Assembly (NCBI GenBank): GCA_964655245.1
Contig: CAZZLQ010000057.1
Location: 1 to 14,121 of the forward strand
Length of the DNA: 14,121 bases
Source of the DNA: JBEIHI01 sp964655245
Lineage (GTDB): Bacteria > Bdellovibrionota > UBA2394
Reading direction: 5' to 3'
The first letter of the stretch is position 1. Every line of letters starts with the position of its first letter. Both the position numbers and the translations under genes were made by a program. Under the pieces are notes generated by a model. The model was not told where the DNA came from. It worked only from the letters and a program-made list of their open reading frames with translations, and did no database searches. Positions 1 through 5,019 of this stretch are shown one piece after another.

Positions 1-1
1 T

Positions 2-214
2 GTAAATGAGGAAACAGAGATCTCAAACTTTGGAGAGCACCTGTTCCGTCGAGTCGTTGACGAAATGTTCTATGAACTGGCCGTTCGACCCAAGCTGCTC
101 TGTGGAAAAGCTGTGCCTGGAATCGGGCTCTCCCCTATTCTGGAGTACAACTCAGTTCCCCAAAAGGTCGATGTCGAAAGAGCTATCCAAGAGCTCATGA
201 CAGAAGCCGCCTAA
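2..214 (+). CDS. C-terminal end of an unrecognised protein (partial, 5' end outside window)
   Basis: An open frame runs in from the left edge and stops at TAA 212-214, giving the last 70 residues of a protein. The peptide reads as a normal globular C-terminus with helix-like charged stretches (FGEHLFRRVVDEMFYEL near its start and VDVERAIQELMTEAA at its end). The middle has the segment KLLCGKAVPGIGLSP with a single cysteine. I do not recognise the family and assign no function. Codon use looks like the neighbouring genes, including several CGA arginines. The 39-bp palindrome just after the stop could help to end this transcript as well as act as an operator for the next gene. Confidence is for the frame being coding, not for identity. 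Confidence 0.6.
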   Translation, partial: VNEETEISNFGEHLFRRVVDEMFYELAVRPKLLCGKAVPGIGLSPILEYNSVPQKVDVERAIQELMTEAA

Positions 215-236
215 TTTGTTGAGTATTTTCAATGGT

Positions 237-275
237 ATAGCAATACTTTTAGAATCATTCTAAAAGTATTGCTAT
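237..275. promoter_or_regulatory. Perfect 39-bp palindrome containing a PerR-box-like operator
   Basis: The bases form two 19-nt arms (237-255 and 257-275) that are exact reverse complements around a single central C at 256. The core, 249-263, reads TTAGAATCATTCTAA. This is a 7-1-7 inverted repeat differing from the PerR consensus TTATAATNATTATAA at one base per half. It lies 28 bp before the Fur/PerR-family gene, so autoregulation by the encoded protein is the natural reading. TAGAAT (250-255) within it could serve as a -10 element, which would place the operator over the promoter. The AT-rich arms followed by TTTT could also act as a weak terminator for the upstream gene. Operator function is inferred from position and sequence only. 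Confidence 0.75.
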
Positions 276-281
276 TTTAAT

Positions 282-300
282 ATTTAGTGCTATTCTAAAT
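282..300. promoter_or_regulatory. Second PerR-box-like inverted repeat abutting the perR start codon
   Basis: Six-base arms ATTTAG (282-287) and CTAAAT (295-300) are exact reverse complements. The inner 15 bases, 284-298, read TTAGTGCTATTCTAA. They share the outer TTAG and the whole right half-site ATTCTAA with the box centred at 256. The centres (256 and 291) are 35 bp apart. The repeat ends two bases before the ATG at 303, leaving no room for a Shine-Dalgarno sequence. Repressor bound here would cover any start site close to the ATG. Confidence 0.55.
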
Positions 301-302
301 AC

Positions 303-791
303 ATGGCAGGCGCTCTTTGCGACAATCTTCCACTTCTCAGAGAAAAGCTCGAAGTTGGCGGCATTCAGGCTTCTGCTCCCCGCTTAGCGATTGCGCATTA
401 TGTCTTTGCGACTGCTGATCACCCTACCGCTGAAGACGTCAAAGTGAACGTGGAGAAATACTTCCCTACGGTGAGCCTTGCGACCATCTACAACACGCTT
501 AATCTGTTTGTGGAGAAGGGCCTGCTCAAGACCTTTCGAGATCAGCGCTCTGACCAGCTACGCTATGATCCTTTGTTGGAACCCCACTTTCACTTCATTG
601 ATGAAGAAACGGGCAAAATTTTTGATCTGAGTACGGAAGCTCTTAACATTTCAAAGAATGCTCAGGTACTAGATGAACAGTTCATGGTTTCCTCTGTTGA
701 GGTCGTTGTTAAAGGAAAATTGCGGAAAGATGCCTCATCAAAGGGAGTCAAGGAAACGCAAACAAAAAAACCTTCTAAGAAAGGACGGTAA
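303..791 (+). CDS. perR: PerR-like peroxide-responsive repressor of the Fur family
   Basis: The 162-residue protein has the Fur-family layout: a winged-helix DNA-binding part (about 10-85, recognition helix near VSLATIYNTL at 57-66) and a short dimerisation part (about 86-140). The five regulatory metal ligands of Bacillus PerR (His37, Asp85, His91, His93, Asp104) have counterparts with the same spacing within the second domain: H40, D89, H95, H97, D108. The Asp at the last position favours a PerR-type peroxide sensor over an iron-sensing Fur. The structural zinc cysteine pairs are absent: DEET replaces CxxC after HFHF, and the only cysteine is C6. A lysine-rich tail (about 140-162) follows. 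ATG 303 is the only plausible start but has no Shine-Dalgarno site. The gene heads a probable operon with ahpC and ahpD. The family call is firm; the PerR subtype is inferred. Confidence 0.88.
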   Translation: MAGALCDNLPLLREKLEVGGIQASAPRLAIAHYVFATADHPTAEDVKVNVEKYFPTVSLATIYNTLNLFVEKGLLKTFRDQRSDQLRYDPLLEPHFHFIDEETGKIFDLSTEALNISKNAQVLDEQFMVSSVEVVVKGKLRKDASSKGVKETQTKKPSKKGR

Positions 792-793
792 AC

Positions 794-1375
794 ATGTCTA
801 CCTCAACAACAACAGCTCCCTCACACGGAATGCTGACAATCGGTGATAAATTCCCCGCTTTCTCACTCGAGGCCTGCGTGGCCATCGACAAGAAAATGGA
901 TGAAAACTTCAAAACCATTTCTTTGGATGATTCCAAAGGAAAATGGCGATGCGTTTTCTTCTGGCCTTTAGATTTCACCTTTGTCTGCCCCACTGAGATC
1001 GCTGAATTCAACACACACCTCAAAGATTTCCAAGATCGAGGGTGCGTTCTCTTGGGCGCCAGCTGCGATTCCAAGTTCACTCACTTGGCCTGGAGAAAAG
1101 ACCACAAGGATTTGAAAGGTCTTGGTTTCCCGATGTTGGCTGATTTCAAAAAAGAGCTCTCAACCGCTCTGGGGATTTTGCATAAGCAAGCGGGTGCTCC
1201 TCTTCGAGCCACCTACTTGATCGATCCCGATGGAATTATTCGTTGGGTTTCTGTGAACGATCTTTCTGTGGGTCGATCGATTCCCGAAGTCATTCGAGTT
1301 CTGGATGCTCTTCAAACTGGAGAGCTCTGTCCTTGTGGCTGGGAAAAAGGCGACGACACTTTGAAGGTTGCCTAA
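794..1375 (+). CDS. ahpC: 2-Cys peroxiredoxin (alkyl hydroperoxide reductase AhpC type)
   Basis: This is a thioredoxin-fold peroxidase that reduces hydrogen peroxide and organic hydroperoxides in the cytoplasm. Of its 193 residues, the peroxidatic cysteine is C65 in FTFVCPTE and the supporting arginine is R138 in PLRATYLID. The resolving cysteine is C179 in GELCPCGWEKGDD, so it is a typical 2-Cys enzyme. C181 follows directly and gives an unusual CPC motif. The N-terminus carries about 18 residues more than E. coli AhpC, mostly Ser/Thr. The start is two bases after the perR stop and is preceded by AAGGA (781-785) at good spacing, so the two genes are co-transcribed. Of its seven arginines, five use CGA. 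Control by the upstream PerR boxes is inferred. Confidence 0.95.
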   Translation: MSTSTTTAPSHGMLTIGDKFPAFSLEACVAIDKKMDENFKTISLDDSKGKWRCVFFWPLDFTFVCPTEIAEFNTHLKDFQDRGCVLLGASCDSKFTHLAWRKDHKDLKGLGFPMLADFKKELSTALGILHKQAGAPLRATYLIDPDGIIRWVSVNDLSVGRSIPEVIRVLDALQTGELCPCGWEKGDDTLKVA

Positions 1376-1392
1376 TTCGCTTTGAGGCTGAA

Positions 1393-1418
1393 CCGGATGA
1401 GGGAAAACCCTCATCCGG
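1393..1418 (+). terminator. Strong hairpin between ahpC and ahpD (terminator or processing site)
   Basis: CCGGATGAGGG (1393-1403) pairs perfectly with CCCTCATCCGG (1408-1418) around an AAAA loop. No U-run follows, so it is not a classical intrinsic terminator. It lies 18 nt after the ahpC stop and 88 nt before ahpD. It could attenuate transcription or stabilise the upstream perR-ahpC message so that ahpD is expressed at a lower level. Confidence 0.5.
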
Positions 1419-1505
1419 CAGACTCAGTTCTTAAACCGATACAATAGCAACAAGCCCTCATCTCTTGTTGTTCTTCTATCGATTTAACGACGAAAGGAAT
1501 CTTCT

Positions 1506-2030
1506 ATGGATATTGATACTCTGTTTGATGGCTTCAGCTCAAAGAACCAACTGGACTTGAAGTTGAATTTTAAGAAGTTTTTTGCGGACTCTCAGCTCGG
1601 CCCCAAAAATGCCGGCTTGATTACGCTCGCGTGCGCAGAAAGCCTCAACATCAAAAAACTTTCGGACTTTGCATCGGCTCACCTCAAGGCGAGTGGTGCA
1701 ACGGATGAGGAAATCTCTGAGGCCAAGGATGCAGCGTCTGTGATGGGCCTTCTGAATATGTACTACCGATTTCGACATATGGTGGGCAAAGAGGCTTACA
1801 CCAAGCCCGCAGGCCTTCGAATGAATGTCCTGGCTCGACCTGTGGTCGGCAAAGGCCCCTTTGAAATGATGGCGCTTGCGGTTTCAATCTTGAATGGTTG
1901 CGAAATGTGTATCAAGAACCACGAAGAAAGTGTCTTGAAGCACGAAGTGACCGAAGATCAGGTGCATGACCTGGCTCGACTGGCTTCGATCATCAAAGGG
2001 CTCGAAGTTGCCTTTCGACAGGCGGCCTGA
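1506..2030 (+). CDS. ahpD: AhpD-type alkylhydroperoxidase, reductant partner of AhpC
   Basis: This is a 174-residue all-helical carboxymuconolactone-decarboxylase/AhpD-fold protein. The redox centre is C132-x-x-C135 with H139 in the segment GCEMCIKNHE, plus the acidic residue E120. By family knowledge these match Cys130, Cys133, His137 and Glu118 of the 177-residue Mycobacterium tuberculosis AhpD; that protein's His132 is Met here. AhpD passes electrons from a lipoyl protein to AhpC and has weak peroxidase activity itself. With no ahpF nearby, it is the likely recycling partner of the AhpC encoded upstream. An AAAGGA site lies about 8 nt before the ATG. All six arginines are CGA. The 3' end overlaps the convergent ogt gene by 38 bp. 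Confidence 0.9.
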   Translation: MDIDTLFDGFSSKNQLDLKLNFKKFFADSQLGPKNAGLITLACAESLNIKKLSDFASAHLKASGATDEEISEAKDAASVMGLLNMYYRFRHMVGKEAYTKPAGLRMNVLARPVVGKGPFEMMALAVSILNGCEMCIKNHEESVLKHEVTEDQVHDLARLASIIKGLEVAFRQAA

Positions 2031-2523
2031 TCCCTCTGGTTTCATGAAGACGGCTCTTCTCAAAACGCAGAAGAGCCGCTTTGTTCTCTACTCCCCCAGC
2101 GTAGCCTCCGATCTCTCCACTGGCATGAATCACTCGATGACAGGGAACGATGATGGGTAAAGGATTTCTCTTATTCGCCATGCCGACCGCACGAACAGCA
2201 TTCTTGCTTGCGACCCTTTGAGCCACCTGCTGATAGGAAAGAGTGTGGCCATAGGGGATGGTTTTGAGCACCGTCCAAACCTTCAACTGAAAACAAGAGC
2301 CCCTCAGATCGAGCTCCAAGTCAAAGTCAAAGCGTTGGCCTGCGAGATACCCCTCGATCTGATCCCTCGCCTTTTCAAGGTGAGATGCCGCAGGACTTCC
2401 CGCCTTCACTGATGCAAGCGGCAGCTTGGGCTCAACCCAGTGAACACCACGCAAGCCCAGGTCAGTCGCTACAAGATAGAGACTGCCAACCGTTGTTTCG
2501 AGATTGCGAAGATAAAGGACCAT
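1993..2523 (-). CDS. ogt: Methylated-DNA--[protein]-cysteine S-methyltransferase (O6-methylguanine repair)
   Basis: This suicide repair protein moves the alkyl group from O6-alkylguanine to its own cysteine. From the ATG at 2521-2523 it has 176 residues. The acceptor is C128 in the hallmark PCHRVI (127-132), with the hinge N117 and the arginine finger R111 in AVRAVGMAN ahead of it. The glycine-rich loop GEIGGYAGG (136-144) follows. The N-terminus (YLRNLETTVGSLYL) is the usual short beta domain of Ogt/MGMT proteins. The frame stays open upstream through the tRNA-Gly gene to 2619, but that part is merely translated tRNA and is excluded. No Shine-Dalgarno site precedes the chosen ATG. The start lies 17 nt after the CCA of tRNA-Gly on the same strand, so the mRNA may arise by tRNA processing. 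The C-terminus runs 38 bp into the opposing ahpD. The symbol could equally be ada-C or mgt. Confidence 0.93.
   Translation of the reverse strand: MVLYLRNLETTVGSLYLVATDLGLRGVHWVEPKLPLASVKAGSPAASHLEKARDQIEGYLAGQRFDFDLELDLRGSCFQLKVWTVLKTIPYGHTLSYQQVAQRVASKNAVRAVGMANKRNPLPIIVPCHRVIHASGEIGGYAGGVENKAALLRFEKSRLHETRGIRPPVERQLRAL
2051..2085 (+). terminator. Rho-independent terminator after ahpD
   Basis: CGGCTCTTCT (2051-2060) pairs perfectly with AGAAGAGCCG (2069-2078) across an 8-nt loop and is followed by CTTTGTTCT. It lies 20 bp past the ahpD stop. It falls inside the C-terminal codons of the opposing ogt gene, so it doubles as coding sequence on the other strand. Confidence 0.75.
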
Positions 2524-2540
2524 GAAGGAAGAAGATAAAA

Positions 2541-2615
2541 TGGAGCGGGAGATGGGGATTGAACCCACGACCTTTTGCTTGGCAAGCAAACGCACTACCG
2601 CTGTGCTACTCCCGC
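2541..2615 (-). tRNA. tRNA-Gly (anticodon GCC), CCA encoded
   Basis: On the minus strand the 75 nt fold as a full cloverleaf. The acceptor stem is GCGGGAG/CTCCCGC, the D-stem GCAC/GTGC, and the anticodon stem TTTGC/GCAAA encloses loop TTGCCAA (anticodon GCC at 2581-2583). The T-arm is GTGGG-TTCAATC-CCCAT, followed by discriminator T and a genomically encoded CCA (2541-2543). It reads GGC/GGU glycine codons. The ogt gene follows on the same strand after only 17 nt. A fragment of this tRNA's 5' end is repeated further upstream (2708-2726). Confidence 0.96.
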
Positions 2616-2620
2616 TCAAT
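2602..2620. repeat. Direct repeat copy 1: 5' end of tRNA-Gly plus flank
   Basis: The 19 bases TGTGCTACTCCCGCTCAAT cover the first 14 nt of tRNA-Gly and five upstream bases (as seen on the minus strand). They recur exactly at 2708-2726, an offset of 106 bp. Confidence 0.9.
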
Positions 2621-2643
2621 AACCGAACGATTGATTTTCAATC

Positions 2644-2720
2644 CGGGAGTCACTCACGTTGCTCTCCTGGCTTTTGATGTCCACCGGACATCAAAAGTCC
2701 CGCCGAGTGTGCTACTCCCG
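2644..2720. other. 77-nt nested palindrome built on a truncated tRNA-Gly copy
   Basis: The outer arms CGGGAGT (2644-2650) and ACTCCCG (2714-2720) pair perfectly. Next come CACTC (2651-2655) with GAGTG (2705-2709), with a TGCT bulge on one side. Inside is a 12-bp perfect hairpin, CTTTTGATGTCC (2671-2682) with GGACATCAAAAG (2686-2697), around a 3-nt loop. The right edge is the duplicated tRNA-Gly 5' end. No U-run follows on either strand, so a plain terminator is unlikely. It has about the length of a tRNA, and its outer stem resembles an acceptor stem shifted by one base. It may be a decayed tandem tRNA-Gly copy remodelled into a palindrome, or a small palindromic element inserted there. Neither can be proven from the sequence alone. 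Confidence 0.6.
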
Positions 2721-2726
2721 CTCAAT
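2708..2726. repeat. Direct repeat copy 2: detached tRNA-Gly 5' end
   Basis: This is an exact 19-nt copy of 2602-2620. Identity to the tRNA ends in the D-arm, so this is not a functional tRNA gene. Confidence 0.9.
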
Positions 2727-2810
2727 CATCGGACTTGAAATTTCAAATCGATCCCCTCTCGAGGACCTCAAAAATTCATACACTCTCGAGCAAAACAATC
2801 AAATGATTCT

Positions 2811-2839
2811 TTAAAGTTAGAGCCTAAAGCCCCTAAAAT
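2811..2839 (+). promoter_or_regulatory. Possible promoter of the OmpA-family gene
   Basis: TAAAAT (2834-2839) is a good -10 match, with TTAAAG 17 bp upstream as a poor -35. The -10 would lie only six bases before the ATG at 2846, implying a nearly leaderless message. This is tentative. Confidence 0.3.
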
Positions 2840-2845
2840 AAGGGA

Positions 2846-4927
2846 ATGATTCTCACAAGCCTTATGGCCCTGCAGATCCTGGTTTCCGATATGACCAATC
2901 AAGAAAGAGTGTTTGGCAACCTCTCGGGCGCCACAGGGATCATGAGAACAACCTCGGCCCAACCCAACCTAAAAGGCGTTTTTGGCCTCTCCATGCATGG
3001 GGGCTTTTTTACCAAGGATACCTTTATCAACGACCTCAAAACCTCCCGAAGCCACCTTCGGCTGAGCGGAAACTATACGGTCAAATGGGGCATCCCCATC
3101 GAGCTCTATGGGGGCTTTGGCTTTACCTATACTGAGCGCTCCTCAACCGGCAGCTCCAATACCATGACGACTCTGTTTGAAAATACGGAGCTCGGCTACC
3201 GGTTGGGCTTTTTGACTGCCGGCAAAATTCTTTATCTCGGAACCTTTGGACACATCACAGCCTTTTCAGGATCTCAAACACAAAGAAATACATCGGGCGT
3301 CAGCAGCGCCAAGTCAGGCCCCCCGGTCAGCGGAAGCGCGGGATTTTCCCAGACTCTCAACCTAACCCAGGGTGAAAACAAAAAACCATTTCGTCAGCAT
3401 TTTAATCTCGCCTACCGAGCTCCTAACTCTGATATTGCGGGCCAATCCGGGGCTGAGTTTCAAAGATTTGGACTCAACGCCATCAATTACCACTCGATCG
3501 TCTACTCCGTGGCAGCAGAAATGCTTCTGTCGAAGTTCACCCCCTTTGTTGAGTACTCAGGCGAAATTGCGTTTCCCGGAACAAACTCGACTCCGTCATT
3601 TGGAGACAATCGAATGAAGGCCACTGTGGGGAGTCGATGGAGTCCGATCCAACCTTTTTCTGTATTACTTGGTTTGGATGTTGGACTTGGAGGTCCCGTC
3701 GCAGCTTCAACCATACAGATTCCGCGCAATACTCCGTGGGATCTTTGGTTAGCGGTCAATTTTCAATCGGATGGTCTCACGGCAAGAGCTCCATCGGACG
3801 GCGGAGTTCAAGGTTCCGTACTTGATGATCGAACTGGTCTGCCCATCGATGGTGTGAAGGTCACGCTTGTCTCTGAATCTCAACTTCCTCAAACCACGGA
3901 CCTGTCAGGATCGTTTCGATTCGGCAAACTGCCCGTTGGTGATTATGAAATGACTTTCATCAAGGTCGGCTATGAACCCGTCCGACGGCGAGTCACAGTT
4001 CAGGGCGGCAAAGAAGCTGTGCTTGAAACGCGAATGAGAATCATCGGCCCAAGCTACGGGGCACTCACCGCTCAGGTTCTCGATCAAGAGACTAGGCAGC
4101 CGATAGCGAGAGCCTTTGTTTCGATTTCAGGCATTGAGCAGCCCGTCGCAACAGACGATGCAGGCCGATTCAAAAATGATCAGATTCCGGAGGGCAATCA
4201 AACCGTCAATGTAGAAGCTCCTGGCTACAGATCACAAAGTTTTCCTGTTGAGATTCCCCCCAATGGTCAGGTGCAAACAGAGTTTCTTTTGAGCAAAGCT
4301 CCTCCATCGATGGGAACCTGTGAAGGAATTGTCAAAAATCCCGATGGAACACCATTAACGGCTGTGATCACTCACGAAACAGATGCGACGATTTCACCAT
4401 CGGGTACGAATCCTCTGTCCGGTGAATTCAAAGTAAGCCTCCCTCCTGGCCGACATTCTCTGAAGATCGCTGCAGAAAACTATCTGCCGCAAGTTATTGA
4501 ATGCGAAGTCGAAGCAGGAAGCTCAAAGAGCCTCGGTGTCACTTTGGAAAAACCCAAAGAGGCCGTTTTGGTCGAAAACAAAATCATCTTGCCTGATGCG
4601 ATTTACTTTGAATTTGGCTCTGCTGAAATCAAGGAATCCTCCTTTGGAATCTTGGATCAAGTGGCCGAGATTCTCCAAACGAACCCTGATTTCAAGCAGT
4701 TGAATGTTGATGGTCACACTGACGATGTTGGATCGGAAGCTTACAATGCCAAGCTATCTAAGCGCCGAGCTGAAAGTGTGAAGGCCTATCTTGTGAAAAA
4801 GGGGCTCGAAAGTTCAAAGTTGACGGCTAGAGGTTTAGGAGAATCTAGGCCGATTGCCACCAACATTACACCTGAGGGCCGAGCGGAGAACCGGCGGGTT
4901 GAATTCAACGTTCGATCTAGCGACTAA
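2846..4927 (+). CDS. OmpA-family envelope protein: barrel-like N-domain, three CarboxypepD-reg-like repeats, OmpA C-domain
   Basis: The protein has 693 residues. Residues about 40-310 are rich in aromatic/glycine beta strands (for example WGIPIELYGGFGFTY) and look like an outer-membrane barrel. Three beta-sandwich repeats of the carboxypeptidase-regulatory/transthyretin type follow: about 319-397 (GSVLDDRTGLPIDGVKVTL), 404-483 and 490-568. The C-terminal OmpA domain (about 582-689) has GHTDDVGSEAYNAKLSKRRA. D626 and R641 sit 15 apart, as do E. coli OmpA Asp271 and Arg286 that bind diaminopimelate, so it should grip peptidoglycan. The start has only a short hydrophobic stretch (MILTSLMALQILVS) without basic residues, so the signal peptide is weak or the start is misjudged. 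An in-frame stop at 2834-2836 rules out a longer N-terminus. Domain calls are strong, the barrel is inferred, and the specific role is unknown. Confidence 0.85.
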   Translation: MILTSLMALQILVSDMTNQERVFGNLSGATGIMRTTSAQPNLKGVFGLSMHGGFFTKDTFINDLKTSRSHLRLSGNYTVKWGIPIELYGGFGFTYTERSSTGSSNTMTTLFENTELGYRLGFLTAGKILYLGTFGHITAFSGSQTQRNTSGVSSAKSGPPVSGSAGFSQTLNLTQGENKKPFRQHFNLAYRAPNSDIAGQSGAEFQRFGLNAINYHSIVYSVAAEMLLSKFTPFVEYSGEIAFPGTNSTPSFGDNRMKATVGSRWSPIQPFSVLLGLDVGLGGPVAASTIQIPRNTPWDLWLAVNFQSDGLTARAPSDGGVQGSVLDDRTGLPIDGVKVTLVSESQLPQTTDLSGSFRFGKLPVGDYEMTFIKVGYEPVRRRVTVQGGKEAVLETRMRIIGPSYGALTAQVLDQETRQPIARAFVSISGIEQPVATDDAGRFKNDQIPEGNQTVNVEAPGYRSQSFPVEIPPNGQVQTEFLLSKAPPSMGTCEGIVKNPDGTPLTAVITHETDATISPSGTNPLSGEFKVSLPPGRHSLKIAAENYLPQVIECEVEAGSSKSLGVTLEKPKEAVLVENKIILPDAIYFEFGSAEIKESSFGILDQVAEILQTNPDFKQLNVDGHTDDVGSEAYNAKLSKRRAESVKAYLVKKGLESSKLTARGLGESRPIATNITPEGRAENRRVEFNVRSSD

Positions 4928-4943
4928 AGGCCTTTTAATGGGT

Positions 4944-4969
4944 TTTAAGGGGGGATAGACCCCCTTAAA
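4944..4969 (+). terminator. Hairpin after the OmpA-family gene
   Basis: TTTAAGGGGG (4944-4953) pairs perfectly with CCCCCTTAAA (4960-4969) over the loop GATAGA, 16 bp past the stop codon. No strong U-run follows (TGCCAAACTTT), but the GC core and position suit termination between this gene and the cysteine desulfurase. Confidence 0.6.
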
Positions 4970-5019
4970 TGCCAAACTTTGCCCGTGTCCATCGCGCCTC
5001 TTTGCGGTAAGAAAAGCGG

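Noticed and set aside
2524..2619. N-terminal extension of the ogt frame to an upstream ATG at 2619
   Set aside because: These codons are the tRNA-Gly gene read as protein. The family N-terminus begins at the ATG at 2521-2523.
2756..2790. Repeated CTCTCGAG octamer (2756-2763 and 2783-2790)
   Set aside because: Short, half-palindromic and only two copies. Chance cannot be excluded and no role is evident.
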